Origin: Rhizoctonia solani
Lineage: Eukaryota; Basidiomycota; Agaricomycetes; Cantharellales; Ceratobasidiaceae
Length of the DNA: 64,000 nucleotides
Direction: 5' to 3'
Assembly: GCF_016906535.1 (NCBI RefSeq)
Contig: NC_057370.1
Location: forward strand, 1,426,001-1,490,000
Positions 47,901 to 58,692 of the stretch are shown piece by piece. A program made the translations under genes and the position numbers. The number at the start of each line of letters is the position of its first letter. Position 1 is the first letter of the stretch. The notes under the pieces were generated by a model that was not told where the DNA came from, did not search any database, and saw only the letters and a program-made list of their open reading frames with translations.

Positions 47901-48650
47901 TGTGGCATTGGGAAACGAGGCGGTGCTCTGTTGAGCTGGTTGTGGGTTCCCGTAAGGATGGTGAAGTCCCGGTTGCGGTTGCTGATAGGGTACCGAGTGG
48001 TGTGACTGCAAGTTGGATTGGTTGGCTTGTGGAACGGGTTGGGCCTGTTGATGCGCTCCGTCCTGCATCGCCATACCGGGCGCATATTGACCTACAAATG
48101 ATTGAGCCATAGGCTGAGGATACGTTTGCTGAGGATAAGTCTGGTGTTGATGAACTGGTTGCTGTTGATACGGCCACGGTGCCGGAGTCGGCCCTGTCCA
48201 CGCGCCATGTTGATGTGGAACAGCTCCCTGTGGTCCCGCATATGGGTGATAATGTGGGTAGCTCGGTTGAGGATGTGGACTTTTCGTTGTTGTTATTTTT
48301 TTTTCGCGTAGTCAGCGAAGAGTATCGGTACAATACGAAAGGTCTTATGCTCACATTTGGTTGGATACATTCGCAATTTCAGCATGTTGCTGGTTAGCCA
48401 GTATCATTTGCTCCAGCTTATGCTTCATTTCGACCATATCTTTATGTGCCTTGGCATAAAATCCAGGATCATTGGATGAGCCGGCCTGCATTTGTGTAGG
48501 ATTATGATACAGCCTATTGATATATTGCTGTACCGCCCGGTTGCCCACAGGTATAACCTGCATCTGACTCCCTCTTGTGCTGTCCGGCTGCGGCTGCTGG
48601 GCATACTGAGTCGACATTCCTGGTTGAGAGTAATGTCGCGAGGGTTCCAT
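44960..48650 (-). CDS. Gln/Pro-rich protein, probably nuclear, unrecognised
   Basis: Three exons (48355-48650, 47285-48279, 44960-47238) give 1189 residues with no frame break. The N-terminus contains a helical, possibly coiled segment (YNHP-type start at VQQYINRLYHN, then MVEMKHKLEQMILANQQHAE). It is followed by a very Gln/Pro/His-rich stretch and a helix KDREIAQKQLQYLQHLAQQH. A second ordered part near residue 440-550 reads LALERLHGLGVDCVALVRQA and NLVNAIWALMKERMPEKG. The C-terminus ends in a basic patch PVPKKKRKA that could be a nuclear signal. Composition resembles transcription or RNP scaffold proteins, but no family is recognised. Its start is 155 bases from the divergent NDUFAF5 gene. 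Confidence 0.65.
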
Positions 48651-48805
48651 GGCTCGACGCTACTGAGCCTCAGAAGTCCGAGTCGTGGTGAACTTGGAGT
48701 TACTGCAAGGTCCCCATGCAATAAGTCACGTGATCAGATATTGATGTGCATGACGCTTTTGATGGCGCTTTGCTCCTCGACGATCGTTATTCATCCACCA
48801 TTACC
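48651..48805. promoter_or_regulatory. Short bidirectional upstream region
   Basis: 155 bases between divergent starts of the Gln/Pro-rich protein and NDUFAF5. Contains AATAAGTCACGTGATCAG near 48719, which includes a perfect CACGTG E-box. E-boxes are bound by bHLH factors; use here is inference. Confidence 0.45.
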
Positions 48806-50170
48806 ATGGGTTCACGCATGCCACGATTCCGAATGTTCGCACGGGGATATGCCACTGCATCCAGTGGCTCGCCTTTTGGCGCGCATACAATGTCTCCGTT
48901 TCGTTTGTTTGATCGTAATGCAAAACGTATCCAAAAAGATCGTGCAGCATTGAGAGACTCTGGTGAGCGTAGCCGTACGGTCGATTATGTGCGTGAAGAA
49001 GTAGCAGATCGCTTATTTGAACGTGTCCTGGTACGTAAATTATTCAACTGATAGTTACTTAAGACTTGGTGATGGATTATCAGTAGGATATCAAAAGGCG
49101 TTTCCCTCACATTCTGGACCTCGGGGCGGGATCCGGTCACTTTACCAAATTACTCGATTCCGACGTCACCGATAGAGTGACCATGCTAGATATGAGCTGT
49201 AGGTGTGTCTTGCCTTGGTTGGCTCGAACTTATGCCAAGTGCCCAGTACAGTCCTTGAACCGTGATTTAGACTCGGAATTTCCCTTGCCTCCCGCCCGAC
49301 TTCACATAGACGAAGAAAATCTTCTGGAAGCGATTCCTGCCAACTCTCAGGACGCAGTCATGTCATGTCTTGGGCTTCATTGGGTCAACGACCTTCCAGG
49401 CGCACTCATTCAAATCCGAGAGTCGCTCAAACCGGACGGTGTGTTCTTGGGTGCTATGTTCGGAGGAGATACACTCTTTGAATTAAGGCAAGATACAGAT
49501 AGTTTCCGTTTGAATTACATTCTTAGGAGCGTATTTATTTTATTAATTTATTTACAGAACGGCTCTCCAATTGGCCCAAGTTGAGCGCGAAGGTGGAATT
49601 TCACCACGAGTTTCCCCAATGACTGGTGCGCGTCCATTGATTAAAGTCTAACTGTAGAGTTGATCCACTGTGTCGTATAGACACCCGAGATGTCTCAAAT
49701 CTCATGGGTCGTGCAGGGTTTACTCTCCTCACGGTGGATACGGATGACGTTCGAGTGTCCTATCCATCCATATGGGAGCTAATGGAGGATCTAAGAGATA
49801 TGGGAGAAAGTAACGCTATTGCGAGCAGGTAGGCTATCTTATTTTAATGGCGACATGAGTATTGAGCCATGGACCATAGGAACATTCATCAAGCGCGATA
49901 CTTTGATCGCAGCAGATGCGATCTACAAAGGTGACGTTGCATGAGCCTTAGACAGCCCGTGAGCTAACTTTTGCATTTGTAGCTCTCCATGGCGAGGAAA
50001 ATGGAACGGTACCAGCGACCTTCCAAATCATTTACATGGTACGACAGGCACCCATTGGCTATACCGATGCTAACAAAGCCATGCTATAGATTGGATGGAA
50101 ACCAGCACCCAACCAACCAAAGCCCCTCGAAAGAGGTTCGGGCCAAACGAATCTAAAAGATGTTTTGTAG
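48806..50170 (+). CDS. NDUFAF5: NDUFAF5-like complex I assembly methyltransferase-fold protein
   Basis: Mitochondrial SAM-dependent enzyme that hydroxylates an arginine of a complex I subunit during assembly. Start at 48806 gives MGSRMPRFRMFARGYATASS, an import-type N-terminus; an in-frame earlier Met at 48746 is less likely. Exons 48806-49030, 49087-49198, 49247-49487, 49558-49625, 49681-49828, 49880-49930, 49983-50038 and 50090-50170. Motifs: FDRNAKRIQKDRAAL, the SAM-binding loop ILDLGAGSGHF, LGLHWVNDLPGALIQI, GAMFGGDTLFELR and YPSIWELMEDLRDMGES. The intron after exon 3 has a GC donor (GCAAGA). The phase at the start of exon 6 does not fit by one base (expected TFIKRDTLIAADAIY), suggesting one missing or extra base near 49880. 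Confidence 0.88.
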
Positions 50171-50259
50171 CTCACATATATACGGATGCAGTGAATCCAA
50201 CGAAACATGTCGTAATTGATACAATCTGTCAAATAACAGCAACAGCATAAATAGTCCAA

Positions 50260-51172
50260 TTATAGAGGAGGAATAACACTCTTCAACCATGCACCCAGAT
50301 CTGCAATTTCTTGTTGCTCCGCAGAATGTGCCATGCCCTTGTAAGAATTGAATTGCAGCTTTGAGAAACCAAGATTTCCCTTCATGTGCTCCACGCTCAT
50401 TTGACCAAACTTGTATGGGACCACGGGGTCGGCTGTTCCATGCCCCCAGAAGATGGGAGTGGCCGTGGCTGTTGGGCCTAGTAGCTATAACATATGATTA
50501 AGTACATGACGTATACGAGAAAAGAATCAGACATACGGATTGAAGCCTCTTGCGCATGGGGAACCAACCGGAAAGAATCGCAAGGCCAGCATAGTTTTTT
50601 TCAGAAGTAAGACCGTGAACTAGTGATAGAGCAGCCCCTTGGCTGAACCCTCCGATGACAACTGCAAAACAAAAGGTCCAGTAAGCGATAATACCCGCGT
50701 GAACTATCAGCTTGAGACCTACTTCGCTCGCTGGGGATTCCAGCCTCGTTTTCGGCTGCAACCAGGTTATGAATGAGCTTGGAGGACCTCAACAGGCCTT
50801 CTTCGTCCTCCTTGTCATCCGATTTGCCAAGCGAATACAAGTCAAACCTAGAAGAAAAAAGATTGAGTTGGCATTAAAAATAGGTGGCATGTTTTACTTA
50901 CCACCCGGGCATCTCAATCCCACCGTTGATCTATGCTCATCTCTGTGAATACGGTGCGACTAAAGCGTCTGTGTGATCAAACTCACGGTAATAGGCATAA
51001 CCGGTGCATGGGGAAGAATCCATTTTACATATGGAAACTGGCTTGCAAGCATGGTAGCAACAGGACGCCAGCCATCTCCGGTATCACCAAGACCATGTGA
51101 GAAGATAATAGTAGCGGTATGTGGCGCGCGTGGAGGGACGGTAATGAACTTGAGGGCAGCAGCAGTGGCCAT
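50260..51172 (-). CDS. Acyl-protein thioesterase 1
   Basis: Alpha/beta hydrolase that removes palmitate from proteins. Five exons (50987-51172, 50902-50930, 50723-50847, 50537-50661, 50260-50484) give 229 residues in clean frame, the usual size. Start chosen at MATAAALKFITVPPRAPHTA. Motifs: FSHGLGDTGDGW (oxyanion region), PITINGGIEMPGWFDLYSLG, the nucleophile in IGGFSQGAALSL, the acid in HGTADPVVPYKF, and the histidine in YKGMAHSAEQQE. So the Ser-Asp-His triad is complete. The frame stays open upstream with further Met codons at about 51337, which would add a hydrophobic segment (see findings). Divergent from TRM10. Confidence 0.93.
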
Positions 51173-51449
51173 TGCGGAGTGTTGTTGTTGCGAGGCGTCA
51201 ATGGGCTGGATGGTCGCGAACTCGAGCAGGGAAAGGGCAATAAGGGAAATTATGGCAAGTACTATAGTCGGAAGGATGCGGATAATCGTGCGTCTGGAGA
51301 CACTGGGTAGCACCATATGTCCCATGATCGATATCATGGATCTTCGAGAGGCAAAGTGGATCAATTGCCAATCATTCTTCGCGCTTCTTCATCCCATCCC
51401 CTGGTTTAGGTCATCCAATCGTTATTTTCTGTTTCGCCTTCTACCTACC
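51173..51449. promoter_or_regulatory. Bidirectional upstream region of thioesterase and TRM10 genes
   Basis: 277 bases between the two chosen start codons. Most of it is also open in frame with the thioesterase, so it may be partly coding. Confidence 0.4.
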
Positions 51450-52906
51450 ATGGCTAGCACCACTGAACATCCAACAGCACCGACCACTGCTGGTGAACGA
51501 CAATCGAACACACACTCTCCGAACCACTCCCCGAGTCCGCATCTACACTCTCTAAATCCGCACAGAAAAAGCTAGCGAAAGCCGAACGCTTTGCTCAGCT
51601 CAAGCTTGAACGGAGGGCTCGCGAGAAAGAACAAAAAGTCGCTAAACGAAAGGAGCGTGAAGAGCGCTTGGCGGCAGGAGAAGAACCCGGACCCTCTGAT
51701 GCGAAGAAACGGAAGGTATCAAGGGAGGGCCAAGGTCCTGTGCGACCATTCAATGCCCGGATCGTCATTGATCTTGGCTTTGATGAAAAGATGAGTGAAA
51801 AGGTAAATGTAGCTACTCCCTACTATGGTGTGCTATGGTTTAACATTGGTTTAGGAAGTAGGCAGCCTATGTAGCCAGCTGGCATATACGTATGCGACCC
51901 ACCGACGCACTAGGACTCCATTCACCAATCTCTTATTTACTAAGCTCAGTGGGCGAACAAGAGAGCAACTGGACGGCACAAACGATGCATCATACCGTCG
52001 ATGGAGGTATACCGAATGGTGGGAAGAGGATATTGATGGTTTATGGAACCCACCAGCTACTGTAACTCAACCAACAACCGATGATCTACTACAAACAACG
52101 GACGAACCTACGGAAATATCGAGCGCTGCTCCAGAAGGAACCGAACCCATATCAAACCCCGAGTCAAATGCAGGGGTAGAGACAAGCACAGAAGCTCCGG
52201 AACTAGCAACAGGTTCTGAATCTCCTGCTGGTATGACCGAACTGACCCCCTCGGCTCGTCTCAAACAACGACGTGCTTCTAAAGTGGACCCAACTCCCCA
52301 AATCCGATCCGCATGTCCCCAAGAATCAGTTGTGTACCTCACTGCAGATGCAGAAGACGAGATACTCGAGCTGAAAGAGGGAGAAACATATATAATAGGC
52401 GGGATTGTCGATCGAAATAGGTATAAGGTAACTCCTATACTTTCTCCTTCTGACAACGGCGGGTGAACACTAATGAAAATAATAGAATTTATGCGCCAAC
52501 AAAGCCCGTGATATGGAGGTTCGGAGCGCAAGATTACCTATAGGAAGGTACCTGAAGGATATGCCCACTCGAAAAGTCTTGACCGTAAATCAGGTACTTG
52601 ACTTGTCTATAGTTGTTGAATCTTCTTTGACGAGTGAGCGACTAGGTTTTCGACATTCTTGTGCACTGGGTTACGACTCGTAATTGGGAAGATGCAATGC
52701 AAAAAGTCATGCCTAAGCGAAAGTTTAATGCCAACGGGAAAAAGGGCAAACGCTCACAGGCACGAGCAGGCGACGAGGACGGCGAAGATATTCGTGATGA
52801 CGAAGACGAGGACCAAGGCAAATCTGAACATACAGAGTCTGATGAGCGCCAGGTTGAAGACCTTACCAAGCTAGATAACCAGGTCCAGTCCACTGATTTA
52901 TATTGA
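51450..52906 (+). CDS. TRM10: tRNA (guanine-N1-)-methyltransferase TRM10
   Basis: SPOUT-fold enzyme that methylates N1 of G9 in tRNAs. Exons 51450-51802, 51855-52427, 52486-52593 and 52646-52906 give 431 residues if one A is added near 51497 (GGTGAACGAC). The N-terminus is a basic coiled region (KLERRAREKEQKVAKRKE). The catalytic domain starts at RPFNARIVIDLGFDEKM and contains EVGSLCSQLAYTYATHRR, VVYLTADAEDEILEL, YIIGGIVDRNRYKNLC (with the conserved Asp), ARLPIGRYLKD, and VNQVFDILVHWVTTRNWEDA. An extra Thr/Glu/Pro-rich insertion of about 70 residues (about 52050-52240) lies inside the domain before VVYLT, longer than in yeast. The tail is acidic. Confidence 0.92.
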
Positions 52907-53590
52907 AACAAAGCTTAAACTACTCCCCCAAGCACGGCTCCATTATGAATTATTTCAATTAATCCGTCCATTGGTATGCATGGGTTTTCAATATTTGAAA
53001 GAGTGCAGAGCGAGTATGCGACTACAGAACGAAGGGCAAAAAAGAGTGTGCCAAAGAAAGAAGGATATGTTCAAGCCGAAACCAAAGTGTAATCCTACTA
53101 ATAAAAATTGACTACGAAGAAGCGGGTTGAATATGCTGGGGATGTGGACAAGAAAGTAAACTATGTACAATGGTAGTGATAACCACACTGGAACTAAGGG
53201 ATTGAAAGGGCTTATATAAAACAAGAGGGATAAAAAAAGGAAACCGGGGCCAAAACCATTGTGTATGATGTATACTTTGTAGGAGTATGGATGAGAGATT
53301 GTAGACGAGAAGTGTCTGTGCGGGTCGGGTTGATGAATTGGGGGCAGGCCATTGCACAGCGATGTAAACACGGAAAGCGAAGCACGATGATGAGGAGATA
53401 AATAAGAAGACACAGGAGACAGGGGAGCATAGTCATAAAAAACAGAAGAATTCACGAAATGCGACAAGGGAGATATAAGCTGATACAACTACCAAGGCAG
53501 ATTGATATGTGAAAAGACCCCGAGAAAGGATGATATTGGACGGTTGGGTATATAAGTTGTAGGCGCCGCCCGGCATGCCCAATCAAAGTC
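52907..53590. other. Intergenic, convergent 3' flanks
   Basis: About 680 bases between the stops of TRM10 and the Whi3-like gene. AG-rich on the plus strand, no gene recognised. Should contain both polyadenylation sites. Confidence 0.45.
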
Positions 53591-56500
53591 TTAATGAGAC
53601 CGACTGGCCAGCTCTTGTGCAATGTGACCGGCTCCAGGGGATGCACTCAAAGAGAAGGGGCTATGTCCAGATTGTTCGCGTTCTCGCTCTCGTTCGCGAG
53701 CATCGTAGGGTTCGCTGCCTTCGTTGAGACCGGTCTGAGCGAGAGAAAAGGGCTGAGGTGCTGGCGCACTGCTCCAGTGCGAAAAGCTACTAACGCTCGA
53801 GAAGGATTGGGGTTGGCTACCAAATCCCGATGACTGCCCCGACCCAAACGTCTGCGACTGGGGCGCTCGATTGAACGGTGGCAGGGAGTTTGATGGGCCT
53901 ATCACGGGACTAAATGTCCCTTGTCCAGGGGCTGGGAGCGGAGGTGAGAAAAAGCGGGATGGGGGAGAGCCAGGAAACGTCATGGATGTGCCGGTGGGCG
54001 AGAGCATGCCGGTTGGAGATAGCAATTCCGTCGAGTCCTGTCGCATGAGACGAGAACCAAAGCTCTGAGCTTCAAAGGTCCCCGTAGGAGACGCCAGCCC
54101 GCGACTTGGACCAAATCCACGTTCGGAAATCCCAGCCAATGCTGCACTGAAAGTCGCTGGCGGAGGTGCTCCACCAACCGGGCTTGACAAACCAGGGGTC
54201 CGTACACCAAGTGGGTTCTTGCTAAAGGACAGACGAATTCCACCTTTGACAAGTCCGTTCAGTGTGTTTCCGTACATCTCATTCAATGCCTTGGTCGCGT
54301 AGTTGACATCTTCGAACTGGAATCAAGATTAGTGTCGGCCTTGACAACGATTCAAGACTCGCGCATTTACCTCAACAAAACACATTGGCCCGTTGCTCTT
54401 TTGCCTAAAACAGAGCTTGCGATACCCAGGGGTACGGGCAAAGAGGCCACGTAGTGCCTCCTCCAGGTACGAAGGGGAATGAGCTTGTCCAGAAGCCGTA
54501 GGGAGATTTCCCACATAGAGGGTATTGATCTTTAAACAATACAAATCAGATATACTTCTTACAAGCCGGAATTTGAAAACTTACAGGAGGGTTCTGATCA
54601 CTCGCACTTTGCCTCTTGTCGGCCCCAGAACCTGATCCAGGAGAAGGAAGCTGAGGGGATGTGGTTCCGATTTGGGTAGTTACTTTCAGAGACATCTTTC
54701 CCATTGATCCAAGCAATTCGTCCGGACCTTGCTCACGTTCCGGATCGCTATCATCATGTGGGGCATGAACGTCCTCGTTCGAACCCGTTGACGCATCCGA
54801 AGCAGGCAGGGGGACAACACGTTCTGGAGATCGGCTTGAAGAAGTTGTGGAGCCGGGTGGAGTCGAAAGCGCCACCGACGAGCTCGGCCGGGCAATCGGT
54901 CCAAAGGCTGCTTCGGAATTGACAGGATCCGGGTGAGATACAAGGGGAGGGAGCCATTGATTGGGAGTCATTGGGGGTGAAAGCGCGCTCGTTGGACCAA
55001 GTCCTGGGGGTGGCGGAGGGCCTCCTGCTCCAGACCCTGCACCCATCAAGGAAGCATGCCCGTTCATAGGGCTAGTAGTGAACCCCATCACATGAGAACG
55101 AGGGACAAACTCGGTAGGCGACAGAATACCATTGCCAACAGCGTTGTTGGACAAGCCTGTTGTTGACAACGGGGGAGGAAGACGTGACGCGGTACTTGCA
55201 GTGCTACTCGGAACAGAGTGGAAAGCATCATATGCGTTGGTGTTGGTGTTCCGTAGTTCTCGTTCGCGTTCCTTATCCCACATGCCATTCCCCAGGCCCA
55301 TCGCGTCGATGGCCGCCAGATCACGGTCGCGCTGACTCAACTGTTCCCCGAGTCCGGCGTTACCGCTCAAAAGCGAGCCTCCCGAGAACCCTGTCATACC
55401 ACTTGCTGAATCCTGAGGGGGGTGCGATGGAGGATTGTTGTTGTTCCCGTTCGATGGCAAAGCCTGGTTGAGTGGTAATCCAAGTGGACCAACCCCCCGC
55501 TTCGTGTGCAAGTTCTTCTTGGCCATCTCTGCCTTGAGAAACGCGCCCTTTTCCGCATCTACCCTCCGGCCTTGGAGAACGTCCCGTGCCTCTAGCGCTT
55601 CTTGCCTCGTCCTGAACTTGGCAAATCCGATTATCTGCTTGCGCGGAGGTGCAGGCATAGTAAGATGATTAAGCTCGTTACCCGCAGCCGTTGGTGCAGA
55701 TGTAAGCGGCAAATTGCGGATCGTATATGGATCATCGTTGGGCCACTGACCCGAGGCCGATGGTGCAGGAGGGTCCAGAACCACTCCGCCCGAGTTGACG
55801 GTGACGAGATTATAGGGGTCATTCGGGCCGCCAGTAACGAATCCGTTTGTGGGGAAAGCACCTGATCGCAGAGCGTTGGCTGAAGTAAGCCCTTGCCCGT
55901 TTGATGAGCCCCCGTATCCAGGTTCTTTATTGGGTATCTTCAGTGTTGCTGCCTCGAAACCAGACGAAAAAGTGAACATGTTTTGGAATTCGCGCTCCTG
56001 TAAGATACTCGGTGATGAGTATATGATGTTATATGTATGTATAAAGAAATAAACACGAACCGACATATCATCTGGGAACCCTACTACAAAAATAGTGGAG
56101 ATTTCTTCTTGAGGCACGGTGCTAGGTTGAAACCCAGGACCCTCCGGACGCGACAACTTGGAAACCAGATCATTGAAGGCAGGTGTACCATACTGCAAAC
56201 CAAGACTGGACACCGCTTGTTGGATAGCTGCCTGATGCACCGGGGGCATAAACTGGTTTGATGGTGGCAACGATCCGGCAGTCGCACCATTTGGCCCCGC
56301 GTGAATAGGGTTCATTGTTCCACGAGGTCCAGAGTTAGTTGGAGGTTGGATCAAATGGGAAGAGTTCATCGACTGAGGCATGTGAGCAGAGGAGGGAGGT
56401 TTCCCGATAGGGCCTGGTTGGTGGGACATCGGTCCCACTGACTGATATGGTGGTCCGTTCTGAGACAAAAATCCGCTGGCAGGGCCGGGAACGTTAGGGC

Positions 56501-56897
56501 CGATGTCAAAATCGAACTGGCGATTTGAAGTCGGAGCGCGGGTTCCAAATATGTCTTGGTGCGTAGGAGTTGGGTACCCTTGATTTGGCCCGAATGATTC
56601 GCCCGAGCCCATGAACCCAGGTGGGCCGGTGGCATTGCTAATTGACAACTGGTGCGGGCGAGTAACCGCGTTGAACGAATTGGATGTGCGGTACTGCTTT
56701 GGTGTGAATCCACTTCCCTCCCCATCAGATGAGTTAGGATTACCAGCGGCCTCACGCAGCGATTCGTTGGATGGCTGCGAATACAGAGTAGGCTGTGTTG
56801 GAGTAAAGTTGTCCACCTGGGTGGTCGGGGTATTGTGGAAAACGAGCGGTGGGAGCACGCCGATTGGCTGCTGTGGCTGGGGGGCTGCTTGTTGCAT
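53591..56897 (-). CDS. WHI3: Whi3-like RNA-binding protein with two RRM regions
   Basis: Cytoplasmic RNA-binding regulator; yeast Whi3 binds cyclin mRNA and phase-separates. Exons 56061-56897, 54585-55997, 54371-54529 and 53591-54316 give 1044 residues, no frame break. Start at 56897 ([17 protein letters not shown]) is the first ATG of the frame. Residues 1-265 are Gln/Pro/Asn/Ser-rich. RRM-like region 1 starts with [20 protein letters not shown] (about 267-287), and its second half [20 protein letters not shown] lies about 95 residues later, so a long insertion interrupts it. Next comes a disordered stretch. RRM 2 is [10 protein letters not shown] at the exon 3 start (about 751) through [15 protein letters not shown], the part best conserved with Whi3. 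Ends in a Ser/Pro/Phe-rich tail. Confidence 0.88.
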
Positions 56898-58098
56898 ACT
56901 GCTAGGCAGCTTCACCAGTGCTGACTACGGTACTTTGAGATTGAACGGGTCGGATATTCAGCGCTTGAAGACGGTAAACGTGCGCGGGGAAAGGGGAGTA
57001 ACGCGAGAACCAACGACCAGTGCTTGTAGGAGGGCGTACCACTCGCTGTAACTGATAGTAGAATATAGAGTTGAAAGTTCCTTGAGTAACTAGCAAGTTG
57101 AGTGATTCGCAGGGGATAGGTGCGAGGCCTTGGATAGAGACGGATAGGCCCGCTCTCCGCCACAGGTCGAGTAGGTGTATGCGGCGATGTTGGAGATAGT
57201 TATTGATAATGCAGGATACAAGGTGGCCGCAGTAACAGAAGGATGTTTAATTTGGAGCTGGCCAAGTCCAAAAACACGAGGGCCAGGAGTACACAGAGTC
57301 CGAGAAAACACGAGGGCCGCGAGAGATAGTTGTAGGCAGATCGTGACGCCAACAACAAGCCGGCCCTGGTCCGTGCACACTTTCTACAGCCACACGAAAC
57401 ACATTATTTACAAATACGCCACCCGACGTTCCCAACTACTTGGCGTCGACGAAATCCCTTGTTACGACTGTTCATAAATGCTCGAACATACCACCAGAGT
57501 TCGCGGCCGAGCTCACTTTGCATCTTGTTCTAAATCAGGGCGCCACGAGGCGGTCACTGTCCAGCCGATTGCCATTTTCAACTCTCGGTTGGCAAGTCTG
57601 AAATTACAGTATGGGGTAGACAGGCAGAGGTCAAGAACAGAAAGCGCATGCTCGCAGACACCATTCAAATAATGGATTTCAGGGCGTGTGCCCTTGGCTG
57701 CGTCACTCTCCTCATTGATCGTGTGGAGGATCGCTTGCTATTCCGCATGATCTCCGTTTGCTCAGTTCAATCATTTCAATCACTCCCTGAAGTCGGTCGA
57801 ACTTGGCAAAACTATAATTAATATTGGAACGCACTTGAACTCGAGCTCTATTCGTCTGGCCGTAATAGTAGATTAAGCATATAGGTAGAAAGAAGCCAGA
57901 GTAGTGGTCAGACATGCGAACACGAGACAAACATGATTGAAAAAGAGAAAATAATACAACCCAAATTGACGGAGCAGGCCCAATATCTCCATACTGTATA
58001 AAGCACATGGCACAATCCCGATTATCAGTTATTCAATAACTATCGGAGTGATAAGAAGTTCGCCCGAGATATGTCCTCGTGTTCATAGTAAGCTCACC
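56898..58098. other. Intergenic, upstream of Whi3-like gene
   Basis: About 1.2 kb. The long promoter and leader of the Whi3-like gene are expected here, which suits a regulated gene. A short direct repeat AAAACACGAGGGCC occurs at about 57270 and 57304. No gene was recognised on either strand. Confidence 0.45.
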
Positions 58099-58437
58099 TC
58101 ATTGTTTGAGAGCCCCAATCACAGTTGCACTAGTCATGGCTCCCAGGATGCACCAGATAAACAATGCCCACATGAAAGCTTCAAGGAATCTCCAACGAGC
58201 TCGTTGGGTGGCCTCTCGAATGAGTTCATCTGCGTGAAGGGCTTCTGGATTATAAAAGGGAAGTACGCCTACACCTCCTTCTGATGGATATACTCCAATC
58301 GGAGTAGGTCCATACAGAGATCTCGGAGGAGAGGAGAACGGGCCAGCAGAGTGAGACCCATTGAATGGATGAGGAGGAGGGTAAGGTGCGTTATGTGGTT
58401 TATGAGGTGTATAGGGGGGTGGTGCTCCAGCTTGCAT
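58099..58437 (-). CDS. Small single-span membrane protein, unrecognised
   Basis: A single-exon frame of 112 residues starting MQAGAPPPYTPHKPHNAPYP. The first 70 residues are Pro/Gly/Ser/Tyr-rich and include PPPYTP and PPHPFNG. Then a helix EALHADELIREATQRARWR leads into one hydrophobic segment (FLEAFMWALFIWCILGAM) close to the end, so it would be tail-anchored with the N-terminus in the cytosol. Such small proline-rich tail-anchored proteins are common in mushroom-forming fungi. Function unknown. The start lies 255 bases from the divergent RTP1/TANGO6 gene. Confidence 0.65.
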   Translation of the reverse strand: MQAGAPPPYTPHKPHNAPYPPPHPFNGSHSAGPFSSPPRSLYGPTPIGVYPSEGGVGVLPFYNPEALHADELIREATQRARWRFLEAFMWALFIWCILGAMTSATVIGALKQ

Positions 58438-58692
58438 CCTGAAAAAAAGCTGCGAGTTGGAGATTTTAGAAGTCTATGTAGATATTATTTTGCTTCACTT
58501 CTTTGGTTAGCCAAGTATTAATGTATCGCAGTGGAAAGCTGACATACCTACCGAGGTGCAGCCAAGAGAGAAAGCCAAAGAGGTCTAATCGAGCAGGGGC
58601 GGTTTGCGCGTGATGTCATCGTGGGAGTCACGTGATGTAGGGACTTTCAATTAATAATCATTCCAATCCACCACACGGTCCGATCGAGTTTC

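Noticed and set aside
49199..49246. Coding read-through of CRCVLPWLARTYAKC in NDUFAF5
   Set aside because: The segment has GT...CAG ends and its removal joins VTMLDMS to LQSLNRDLDSE in frame, matching the family; it is an intron.
57175..57480. 100-codon plus-strand frame upstream of the Whi3-like gene
   Set aside because: Overlaps an equally good minus-strand frame, no motif, lies in the promoter region.
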